Of a stretch of DNA of 7,214 nt, positions 1 to 5,502 are shown in pieces (position 1 is the first letter of the stretch; each line of letters opens with the position of its first letter). Source of the stretch: Oscillospiraceae bacterium. GTDB taxonomy: Bacteria; Bacillota; Clostridia; Oscillospirales; Ruminococcaceae. The notes beneath the pieces are model-generated. The model was not told where the DNA came from and did not search any database. It saw only the letters and a program-made list of their open reading frames with translations. Made by a program: the position numbers and the translations under genes. Location of the stretch: contig JAFYEQ010000255.1 of the NCBI GenBank assembly GCA_017544185.1, positions 1 through 7,214 on the forward strand, written 5' to 3'.

Positions 1-575
1 ATGAGCCTGCACAGTCCCTCGGCAAAGCCATGGGTGGTGATCTCGCGGCGGTCTATCTCCCTTGCCACGTCGCCGTATCGGACGATAGGTCCTGCCACCA
101 GCTGGAAGAACATGGACAGGTACAGCAGATATCCGAAGTAGTTGGTCTGCGCCTTCTTCCCGCGGTATACGTCCACTACATAGGTGATGGACTGGAAGGT
201 GTAGAAGGATATACCTATAGGTAGATGGAACTCGGGCACGGGCAGCGACAGTCCGGTGACGCTGTTGACCGTAGACATAAAGAAGCCGGAGTATTTGAAC
301 ACGGCCAGTATGCCCAGATCCACCACGCAGGAGGATATGACTCCCAGCACGGCGATCTTCTCATCCTTGTGATGAGTGATCCATCGGCCGTTGAGGAAGT
401 CTAATATACTGCTTATTATCAGGAGCACGATCCAGAAGGGCTCGCCCCAGGAATAAAAGAACAGCGAAAAAAGCACCAGTACGATATTCTTCACTCTGAT
501 ATCGGCTGCTGCAAAATAAAATATCAGGAATATGGGCAAAAAGCAAAATAGAAAGAATATATCTGAAAAAACCAC
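1..575 (-). CDS. MBOAT-family membrane O-acyltransferase (AlgI/DltB-like), N-terminal part; gene runs off the left edge
   Basis: This is the first 191 codons of an MBOAT protein. AlgI-type members of the family move acyl groups, usually acetyl, across the membrane onto extracellular polysaccharide; the full length is usually about 450-500 residues. Visible features are a hydrophobic N-terminus (MVFSDIFFLFCFLPIF), the YSWGEPFW segment at about residues 41-48, FKYSGFF at about 93-99, PIGISFYTFQSITYVVDVYRG at about 119-139 and QLVAGPIVRY at about 158-167, the last two being AlgI-family signatures. Several membrane helices are evident. The catalytic histidine region lies beyond the window. Many family members have Pro before QLIAGPIVRY; here Phe occupies that place. 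I chose the GTG start because it fits the family N-terminus and has AGAGG seven bases upstream. The HEAT-repeat gene lies 87 bases upstream. The substrate cannot be told from this fragment. Confidence 0.9.
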   Translation of the reverse strand, partial: MVFSDIFFLFCFLPIFLIFYFAAADIRVKNIVLVLFSLFFYSWGEPFWIVLLIISSILDFLNGRWITHHKDEKIAVLGVISSCVVDLGILAVFKYSGFFMSTVNSVTGLSLPVPEFHLPIGISFYTFQSITYVVDVYRGKKAQTNYFGYLLYLSMFFQLVAGPIVRYGDVAREIDRREITTHGFAEGLCRL

Positions 576-576
576 G

Positions 577-590
577 TCAAGACCTCTTGA
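577..590 (-). promoter_or_regulatory. Inverted repeat enclosing the ribosome binding site of the MBOAT gene
   Basis: The 14 bases are a perfect inverted repeat, TCAAGA-GG-TCTTGA on the coding strand, and the Shine-Dalgarno bases AGAGG sit in its middle. In RNA it could form a five-pair stem (UCAAG with CUUGA) with the tetraloop AGGU, ending one base before the GTG start. The stem is short, so it is only a candidate element for translation control. Confidence 0.35.
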
Positions 591-593
591 AGA

Positions 594-645
594 GTTAGGA
601 GTTAGGAGTTGGTGTTGGTATGTCGGCTATGGTGTCATGTCGGCT
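594..645. repeat. Short direct repeats in the gap between the HEAT-repeat and MBOAT genes
   Basis: Two tandem copies of GTTAGGA occupy 594-607 and are followed by a degenerate GTTGGT-GTTGGT run. Further right, the 9-mer ATGTCGGCT occurs at 620-628 and again at 637-645, a 17-base period. The 87-base gap between the two genes shows no clear promoter. A weak five-pair hairpin (GGCTC/GAGCC, 642-662) has no T-run after it. The repeats may be chance, simple-sequence drift or a protein binding site. Confidence 0.4.
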
Positions 646-662
646 CTGTGACCGAAGGAGCC

Positions 663-1268
663 TCACTTCGATGCAGCTGCCTTGACAGCACCCAGGCAGT
701 GGATCCTTACGACACGATCTTCGTCGGTCTCGGATATGTGCTGCAGCTGTTCAATGTACGGTCTGACAAGGTCCGGTCTGCGTTTGCCGAGGACACGGAA
801 GATCTCAGGGGCTTCCATCCTTACTTTGACATCTGCATCGTGGAGAAGTCCCTCATATACGGGCATATGACCCTCATAGATATCGGGATCATTCGTAGCG
901 ATATTTTCCGATGCCCAGATAAAGCTCAGCCTGACCTTTGCATCTTCATCCTTGGCGAAACAGAACAAGCCTGACCAATACTGTTCGATAACATGATAGT
1001 CGCCGCGGCCGATCCTGCCAAGAGCATTGACGGCGCGTTCCCGCAGGAGCGAGACCTGACTGTCGCAGAACGAAGCGATGACCGGAACGGTGTCTTTTAA
1101 CTTCTCAGGATAGATCAGACCCATCTCTCCCAGCAGCCAAAGTGCCTTTGCCTGTATCTTCACTGACTCATGGGAAAGCAGGGACGATACATGAGATATG
1201 CTCTCTTCCCATCGTTCTTTATCCTTTGTCAGTATCCCGAGTTCCTTATAGAGTTCCGATGCGTTCAT
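663..1268 (-). CDS. HEAT-repeat protein of unknown function
   Basis: A 201-residue protein made almost wholly of alpha-helical HEAT-type repeats. Roughly five units are visible: SHESVKIQAKALWLLGEMG (about residues 32-50), DSQVSLLRERAVNALGRIG (69-87), KDEDAKVRLSFIWASENIA (106-124), HDADVKVRMEAPEIFRVLG (143-161) and DEDRVVRIHCLGAVKAA (182-198). Each has the acidic/polar turn, the V-(R/K) pair and the hydrophobic second helix typical of HEAT repeats. There is no signal peptide or membrane segment, so it is probably a cytoplasmic scaffold or binding protein. No catalytic motif is seen; a distant link to the HEAT-like DNA alkylation-repair (AlkD) fold is possible but not supported by residues I can point to. 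The ATG at 1268 is preferred because GAGG lies ten bases upstream. The in-frame ATG at 1277 has that GAGG only one base away, which is too close. It has its own promoter. Confidence 0.8.
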   Translation of the reverse strand: MNASELYKELGILTKDKERWEESISHVSSLLSHESVKIQAKALWLLGEMGLIYPEKLKDTVPVIASFCDSQVSLLRERAVNALGRIGRGDYHVIEQYWSGLFCFAKDEDAKVRLSFIWASENIATNDPDIYEGHMPVYEGLLHDADVKVRMEAPEIFRVLGKRRPDLVRPYIEQLQHISETDEDRVVRIHCLGAVKAAASK

Positions 1269-1287
1269 CACTGTCATACCTCATCAT

Positions 1288-1341
1288 GTCTGACATCCCG
1301 CCTGCTCGTGTCCGCCTGCTGAGACAGACTGTATCGGGATG
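1288..1341 (-). promoter_or_regulatory. Repeat-rich leader of the HEAT-repeat gene, possible pseudoknot
   Basis: On the transcript the leader contains CATCCCG (1341-1335), GTCTG (1329-1325), CGGGATG (1300-1294) and CAGAC (1292-1288), in the order A-B-A'-B'. A pairs with A' over seven bases and B with B' over five, the topology of an H-type pseudoknot. The 9-mer AGCAGGCGG is repeated at 1320-1312 and 1306-1298 inside it. The structure would end about six bases before the GAGG ribosome binding site, so it could affect translation. The pairing is read by eye only. Confidence 0.3.
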
Positions 1342-1372
1342 GCCGGATCCTACCACTTTACGACACTTATAT

Positions 1373-1401
1373 AGTATAACACGAAGAGCCGGATCTATCA
1401 A
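1373..1401 (-). promoter_or_regulatory. Sigma-70-type promoter of the HEAT-repeat gene
   Basis: The coding strand has TTGATA (1401-1396, five of six matches to TTGACA), a 17-base spacer, then TATACT (1378-1373, five of six matches to TATAAT). TG stands one base upstream of the -10, making it an extended -10 as well. The predicted start of transcription is near 1366, giving a leader of about 100 nt. This is the best promoter match I found in the window. Confidence 0.65.
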
Positions 1402-1419
1402 TAGTAAATATAGAAGAAA

Positions 1420-1452
1420 GATCACTAATTACAGAAAATGTAATTAGTGATC
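1420..1452 (-). terminator. 14-bp perfect inverted repeat, likely terminator of the aroE-to-PF06541 operon
   Basis: The arms GATCACTAATTACA and TGTAATTAGTGATC pair perfectly over 14 bases around a five-base loop (TTTTC on the minus strand). On the minus strand the hairpin is followed by TTTCTTCTA, a broken T-run, which fits a weak intrinsic terminator 84 bases after the last gene of the operon. The stem is AT-rich, which is unusual for an intrinsic terminator. It ends 18 bases before the -35 of the HEAT-gene promoter, so an operator or a boundary element is an alternative. Confidence 0.5.
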
Positions 1453-1536
1453 AGTGACAAAAGCCGTTTTTCGGTATATATATCTATACTTATATGTTTT
1501 CTATATAGGTGATATTTCCGACATTATGCCCCTTGC

Positions 1537-2052
1537 TCAGAAGGTCCTGAGGAATATCTCCGCTCCCAGTGCGCCTACCGCAACGGTCCACACCGCTATG
1601 GTGAAGAGTATCCCGCCGTTCTTCTGCATATACTCCGTAAGGGGCTCCACGACCTTCATATAGAACAGTATCATAAAGCCGAATATCAGGCTGGCTCCAA
1701 GAGCTATGCGCCCGTCGAAGAAGTTGTATCTCCAGTCGAGATAGTCCCATAGCCTGTAGCCCAGTATGGCTTCCGTGATATAGGCAGCCGCCAGCTCAAA
1801 GACCGTGGAGCCTAAGGTACCTATGATGAATATCTTCACCCACGGGGTCTTGCGGGGGAATATGAAGGGGAGTATCAGTGCGAAGAGCCCGTATATAGGC
1901 AGCAGCGGTATATGAAGTATGCCCCGCTCCGCGAACTGTCCGAGCACTACGGATGTCAGTACCGTCTCATAGACCCATCCCACAAATCCGCATATTATGA
2001 ATCGTGCCATCATAAGTGTCGGAGTTATCCGACCTTTAAGATCAAATCCCAT
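1537..2052 (-). CDS. PF06541-type multi-pass membrane protein (putative type IV ABC-transporter permease family)
   Basis: A 171-residue integral membrane protein with about five hydrophobic helices (roughly residues 16-36, 48-65, 72-94, 114-134 and 147-168). Family hallmarks are visible: GWVYETV at 25-31, ERGILHIPLLPIYG at 42-55, STVFELAAAYITEAILGYRLWDY at 82-104 and NFFDGRIAL at 110-118, with conserved Glu29, Glu86 and Glu94 and the WDY motif. Pfam calls this family a putative ABC-transporter type IV permease, but its function has not been settled as far as I know, and no ATPase gene lies nearby. The ATG at 2052 overlaps the end of tatD by 11 bases and has GAGG four bases upstream. The frame stays open to 2220, but that extension is antiparallel-shadow-like sequence inside tatD and lacks family similarity. 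It is the last gene of the coupled operon. Confidence 0.82.
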   Translation of the reverse strand: MGFDLKGRITPTLMMARFIICGFVGWVYETVLTSVVLGQFAERGILHIPLLPIYGLFALILPFIFPRKTPWVKIFIIGTLGSTVFELAAAYITEAILGYRLWDYLDWRYNFFDGRIALGASLIFGFMILFYMKVVEPLTEYMQKNGGILFTIAVWTVAVGALGAEIFLRTF

Positions 2053-2788
2053 ATATCCTCGCTGTATTCTCATTGATGCGAGCCGTAAGATCCTCTGTGC
2101 GCGTCCCCCGCAGCATGGCGGCGAACGCGGTGGTATCATACAGCATGGTGCCGCAGGAGGGACCCTCATGTCCCGCAGGAGCCCCGTAGGGAGCGTCCGT
2201 CTCCAGCAGCAGTCTGTCATCAGGCACCGCGCACAGCGCTCTGTGAGCCTTGCGGGCGTCCGGATAGGTGAGCCTGCCGCCGAAGGATATATACATCCCC
2301 AGCCGCAGCAGCTCCTCCGCCGTCTCCGCAGAGCCCGTGAAGCCGTGCATGATCCCTTTGGGGCGGTATCGGCGGAGGATCTCCGTCATATCTCCCCACG
2401 CTTTTACGCAGTGTATAACTATCGGCAGATCATACTCTTCGGCAATTTCTATCTGAGATACGAACATATCCCTCTGGCGGGACCGTTCGGCGTCATCGGC
2501 GTTTCGATAGTCAAGGCCGATCTCCCCCACAGCAACGATCTTAGCTGCTGTACGTGTGGCGCACAGATGCTCTATAACGGATACATCCCCGTCATACTGC
2601 GGATGTATCCCCACAGAGGCATACATCCCGTCGTACCTGTCTGCAAGGGCAAGGGCCGCAAAGGAGCTGTCCGTATCGTATCCCGATCCGACTATGATGC
2701 CGCAGGCGGCCAGTGACTCGGACACCACTGTATCGCGTATCCCGTCAAAAGCGCTGTCGGTATAATGTGCATGTGAGTCTGCCGTCAT
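2042..2788 (-). CDS. tatD: TatD-family metal-dependent hydrolase (putative deoxyribonuclease)
   Basis: A 248-residue amidohydrolase-fold protein of the TatD family, whose members are metal-dependent DNases or phosphohydrolases in the cytoplasm. All expected metal ligands are visible: the HxH pair His6 and His8 (DSHAHY), Glu89 in GEIGLDY, His126 in IVIHC, His148 in MHGF and Asp198 in ETDAP. GIHP at 61-64 and the C-terminal ENTARIYGI, a variant of the family's usual N-x-x-R/K-x-F/Y ending, also fit. Its length is close to the usual 250-265. The ATG overlaps the stop of the lipoprotein gene as ATGA. The upstream AAGAAG is a poor ribosome binding site, so translation is likely coupled. The family is confident; the substrate and whether it acts as a DNase in this organism are not. 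Confidence 0.93.
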   Translation of the reverse strand: MTADSHAHYTDSAFDGIRDTVVSESLAACGIIVGSGYDTDSSFAALALADRYDGMYASVGIHPQYDGDVSVIEHLCATRTAAKIVAVGEIGLDYRNADDAERSRQRDMFVSQIEIAEEYDLPIVIHCVKAWGDMTEILRRYRPKGIMHGFTGSAETAEELLRLGMYISFGGRLTYPDARKAHRALCAVPDDRLLLETDAPYGAPAGHEGPSCGTMLYDTTAFAAMLRGTRTEDLTARINENTARIYGI

Positions 2789-3132
2789 TTCTTCTTTTTG
2801 AAGGTATAGGTCTCGTCCTCGTTGCTGAGGGTGAGCTCGTCGCCGTCGATAGACACTTTATACTCGGCGAAGGTACCGTAGGTCTCGAAGGTGATCTTTA
2901 TCGTACCTTCCTCGAACTCGTACTTGCCGCTGTCCTCCATGGAGAACTGCTCTTCGTTGCTGGTAGAGATCTTCTCGTTGTATTTCCCGTCGATCTCGAA
3001 GGTCCACTCAGCGGTGCTGTCGCCCGAAGTGCGCACCCATGTGCCCTGCAGATCCTCTACCTTTACGGGTGCCGGCCGTGAGCAGGAGGCAAGGAGCAGA
3101 GCCAACAGTACAGTACATATACATCTCTTCAT
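2785..3132 (-). CDS. Small secreted lipoprotein, lipocalin-like beta-strand domain
   Basis: A 115-residue protein with a classic type II signal peptide: the N-terminal MKRCIC, a hydrophobic run from Thr7 to Leu14 and the lipobox L-A-S-C with Cys17 as the lipid-modified residue. It should be anchored on the outer face of the cytoplasmic membrane. The mature part opens with LQGTW at 28-32, followed by alternating hydrophobic and polar strands (EWTFEIDGKY, SGKYEFEEGTIKITF, YKVSIDGDELTL). This resembles the small lipocalin-like or DUF5640-type domains common in Clostridia lipoproteins. It ends in four lysines and the body is acidic. A strong AGGAGG stands five bases before the ATG, although the ATG also overlaps the stop of the flavin reductase gene (ATGA). 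That strong site suggests it is made in larger amounts than its neighbours. No function is known to me. Confidence 0.82.
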   Translation of the reverse strand: MKRCICTVLLALLLASCSRPAPVKVEDLQGTWVRTSGDSTAEWTFEIDGKYNEKISTSNEEQFSMEDSGKYEFEEGTIKITFETYGTFAEYKVSIDGDELTLSNEDETYTFKKKK

Positions 3133-3689
3133 CTTTTCCTCCTCACAGCGTAGCCGATACGCCCCAGCGCCCTGCCCAGCACATGGTACTGACCGTGAGC
3201 ATAGGCGATCAGCCCTGCCTGCTCTATGTTCAGCTTGCCCTTGCTGTCGATATACCTCTCATCTGCACTCATACCCACTATGTCCGCTATGAACATGGTA
3301 TGTGAGCCCAGATCTATCCGCCTGTTGACCCTGCACTCCAGTGCAAGGGGGGATGCGGTGAGTATGGGCGCGGATACTATCTCCGAGGGCGTGGTATCAA
3401 GATGGCACAGGGCGAACTTGTCGGTATCCTTCCCGCTCTTGTTCCCGCATATATCCACCGCCTTCACCATAGATGAGGTGGTAAGATTTATCACGAACTC
3501 CCCGGACTTGTCGATCATATCATAGGAATACCTTGAGGGACGCACAGATATGGACACCATAGGCGGGCGTGTATCCACGATCCCCGTCCAGCCCACGGTG
3601 AACACGTTCTGTCTGTCATCACAGGCACAGGTCACCAGTACCGCAGGCACGGGTGCCAGCACTGTCCCTTTGCCAAGCTCACGCCTCAC
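3129..3689 (-). CDS. Flavin reductase-like domain protein (FMN-binding split barrel)
   Basis: A 186-residue cytoplasmic protein of the flavin reductase-like family, which binds FMN in a split beta-barrel; characterised members reduce flavin with NAD(P)H or bind FMN as part of other oxidoreductases. Visible family segments are PVPAVLVTC at 13-21, FTVGWTGIVDTRPPMVSISV at 30-49, the R-P-S-R-Y-S turn at 50-55, GEFVINLTT at 63-71, the SGKDTDKF loop at 85-92, the second barrel half ECRVNRRIDLGSHTMFIADI at 118-137, and the C-terminal YAHGQYHVLG at 163-172. The GTG start overlaps the aroE stop as GTGA and has GGAG eight bases upstream inside aroE. The family is clear; the electron partner is unknown, and its placement behind aroE does not reveal it. 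Confidence 0.88.
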   Translation of the reverse strand: MRRELGKGTVLAPVPAVLVTCACDDRQNVFTVGWTGIVDTRPPMVSISVRPSRYSYDMIDKSGEFVINLTTSSMVKAVDICGNKSGKDTDKFALCHLDTTPSEIVSAPILTASPLALECRVNRRIDLGSHTMFIADIVGMSADERYIDSKGKLNIEQAGLIAYAHGQYHVLGRALGRIGYAVRRKR

Positions 3690-4504
3690 TTTATCAGCTC
3701 CATAGCAGATACTATCTTATCCAGATCCGTATCATCGAACTTTACGCCGCACCAATGCTCTTCGGCTGCGGCTGCCTGCATGACCAGCATGGCCATGCCG
3801 CCCGCACAGGGTATGCCGTTCTCGCGGGCATATCTCATGAGCAGCGTCTCCGACGGGTTGTATATCACGTCATACACGAAGCCGCAGCGCCGCACTATAT
3901 CCTCCGTCACGGGGGATGCGTCCACATTGGGGTACATGCCTACGGCTGTGGCATTGATCAGGGCATCATATGTGCCTGTGATCATATCCGCGGTGACTAC
4001 GCGCATATCATGGCCGTGAGCTTTGGCGTACTCTGCCGCTGCATCTGCCGTACATTCTCTGCCCGGGCGCACCATCACCGTAAGGTCGGCGCCGTGGCGC
4101 ATACATTCTATGGCGATCATCCGTCCCACGCCGCCGCAGCCGCACAGCAGCACTTTGCCGTCCATGCGTCCGCCTGCCTGCTCCATGGAACGTATGAATC
4201 CCACGCAGTCGGTATTGTAGCCTATGGTCCTGCCGTCACGCTTCGCCACGCAGTTGACGGACATATACCTCTTGGCTGTATCGTCCAGCTCATCCAGGTA
4301 GTCTATGACATCTACCTTGTAGGGTATGGTCACATTGAAGCCGTCAAGGGCGAAAAGCTCCTGCATCCGCCGAGGGAGCTCCTCAGGGGGGATATCCGTA
4401 AGTGTATATCTTCCGTCGATGCCTGCCAGCTGCATCAGTCTCTCATGTATCAGGGGGGAGAGGCTGTGTCCCAGCGGGTGGCCCAGTAATGCAAAGCTTT
4501 TCAT
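3686..4504 (-). CDS. aroE: Shikimate dehydrogenase (NADP-dependent)
   Basis: A 272-residue AroE, which reduces 3-dehydroshikimate to shikimate in the chorismate (aromatic amino acid) pathway in the cytoplasm. The substrate-binding residues are present: Ser14 and Ser16 in GHSLSP, Lys63 in NVTIPYK (catalytic), Asn84 in SVNCV and Asp99 in YNTDCVGF (catalytic partner of the lysine). The nucleotide fold begins with GCGGVG at 122-127, followed by INATAVGMYP at 183-192, YDVIYNP at 211-217, and GGMAMLVMQAA at 235-245 with Gln243. Length is normal. AAGG lies seven bases before the ATG. No other aro gene is in the window. It heads the chain of overlapping genes that reaches the PF06541 gene. Confidence 0.97.
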   Translation of the reverse strand: MKSFALLGHPLGHSLSPLIHERLMQLAGIDGRYTLTDIPPEELPRRMQELFALDGFNVTIPYKVDVIDYLDELDDTAKRYMSVNCVAKRDGRTIGYNTDCVGFIRSMEQAGGRMDGKVLLCGCGGVGRMIAIECMRHGADLTVMVRPGRECTADAAAEYAKAHGHDMRVVTADMITGTYDALINATAVGMYPNVDASPVTEDIVRRCGFVYDVIYNPSETLLMRYARENGIPCAGGMAMLVMQAAAAEEHWCGVKFDDTDLDKIVSAMELIK

Positions 4505-4558
4505 GATATCACCTTTTGACGATGCGTGGGGATATTACTATCCGTATGATCATTTGGT

Positions 4559-4564
4559 ATTATA
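4559..4564 (-). promoter_or_regulatory. Possible -10 element for the aroE operon
   Basis: The 73-base gap between fabD and aroE holds an exact TATAAT on the coding strand, 54 bases before the aroE ATG. The hexamer 17 bases upstream (GGTCAA) does not resemble TTGACA and there is no TG extension. The element is therefore tentative, and read-through from fabD is equally possible. Confidence 0.3.
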
Positions 4565-4577
4565 CTAAAAGTAATTA

Positions 4578-5450
4578 TCAGTTGACCGTGGCCTGCTTCA
4601 GAGTCTTGCGAACAAGTCCCGAGAGCACCTTGCCGGGGCCGCATTCATAATAGGTATCATACCCGTCTGCCCAGAGCGCATTTATCTCATCCACGAAGCG
4701 TACAGGGGATACGATATGCCGCGCCAGACGCTCTGCCATATCCTCCTCGCCGTACACGAAGGCCTTGCCTGTGACGTTGGACATGACGGTGATCTGGGGC
4801 GCCTTGTACTCTACGGTGCGGGCAAATACCACGAACTCATCGGCTGCGGACTGCATCAGCTTTGAATGGAAGGCACTGGCCACTGCCAGCTTCACTGCCT
4901 TGCGGGCACCCTCGGCCACACACTTGTCAGCGGCTGCCTTGGCTGCCTCGTCCTCTCCCGCGATGACGGTCTGTATGGGAGAATTATAGTTCACGGGGAG
5001 CACGTAGCCTTCGGTCTCGGAGCATATCTTCTCGATCTGTGCTGCATCCATGCCGATCACGGCGTACATAGCGCCCTTGGCGGTCTCGGCTGCACGCTGC
5101 ATGGCCTCGCTCCTTGCCTTGATGAGCCTGAAGCCGTCGGCGCGGCTCACCATGCCCGAATATACCAGAGCGGCATACTCACCGAGAGAATGGCCTGCCA
5201 CAGCGCCTGCGGTGATGCCCTTCTGACGATAGTCCTCTGCCATAGCCAGCGATACTGCCATGATAGCGGGCTGTGCTACGGTAGTGACCGCCAGCTCCTC
5301 TGCGGAGGCGTTCTTGCACTTGTCGTACAGGTCGAAGCCCAGTATCTCCGATGCTTCGTCAAATATATATCTCTGTCCGTTATCTGCCAGCTCAACGCCC
5401 ATGCCTTCGCACTGGGAGCCCTGGCCCGAGAATAAGAATGCTGTTTTCAT
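4578..5450 (-). CDS. fabD: Malonyl-CoA:ACP transacylase
   Basis: A 290-residue FabD, which moves malonyl from CoA to acyl carrier protein to supply fatty acid elongation in the cytoplasm. Family signatures are complete: FSGQGSQ at 7-13, the nucleophile elbow GHSLGE with Ser88, the substrate-carboxylate arginine in KARSEAMQ (Arg113), the catalytic His195 in SAFHSKLM, NVTGK at 225-229 and the C-terminal ECGPGKVLSGLV at 269-280. Where Escherichia coli FabD has Gln250 (NPVQW) this protein has Arg in SPVRF; SPVR is, from memory, common in Firmicutes, so I do not read it as a defect. The start has AAAGGA five bases upstream. No other fatty acid synthesis gene is in the window, although fabD often sits in a fabHDGF cluster. 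The mnmE stop is 52 bases upstream. Confidence 0.97.
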   Translation of the reverse strand: MKTAFLFSGQGSQCEGMGVELADNGQRYIFDEASEILGFDLYDKCKNASAEELAVTTVAQPAIMAVSLAMAEDYRQKGITAGAVAGHSLGEYAALVYSGMVSRADGFRLIKARSEAMQRAAETAKGAMYAVIGMDAAQIEKICSETEGYVLPVNYNSPIQTVIAGEDEAAKAAADKCVAEGARKAVKLAVASAFHSKLMQSAADEFVVFARTVEYKAPQITVMSNVTGKAFVYGEEDMAERLARHIVSPVRFVDEINALWADGYDTYYECGPGKVLSGLVRKTLKQATVN

Positions 5451-5462
5451 ATATATCCTTTA

Positions 5463-5493
5463 TATACTTAAAGTATAGTTTTTCGTTATTATA
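5463..5493 (-). promoter_or_regulatory. Possible -10 element and small palindromes before fabD
   Basis: The 52-base gap between mnmE and fabD is very AT-rich. It holds an exact TATAAT on the coding strand (5493-5488) within the palindrome-like TATACGTATA, and a 15-base palindrome, TATACTT-T-AAGTATA (5477-5463), ahead of the ribosome binding site. No -35 hexamer stands at a suitable distance. This could be a weak fabD promoter, or simply AT-rich spacer with chance palindromes. Confidence 0.3.
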
Positions 5494-5502
5494 CGTATAG
5501 TA

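Noticed and set aside
2053..2220. Upstream extension of the PF06541 gene to a start at 2220
   Set aside because: It would overlap tatD by about 180 bases. The added residues are out-of-frame TatD sequence, and the family N-terminus begins near the ATG at 2052.
3653..4489. A 278-codon plus-strand reading frame opposite aroE
   Set aside because: It is the antisense shadow of a complete AroE with all catalytic residues, and it is rich in His, Cys and Ala in the way such shadows are.
4695..4710. Arg in FabD where Escherichia coli has the active-site Gln250
   Set aside because: SPVR is, from memory, a common variant in Firmicutes FabD, and Ser88, His195 and Arg113 are all intact, so I do not treat it as an inactivating change.
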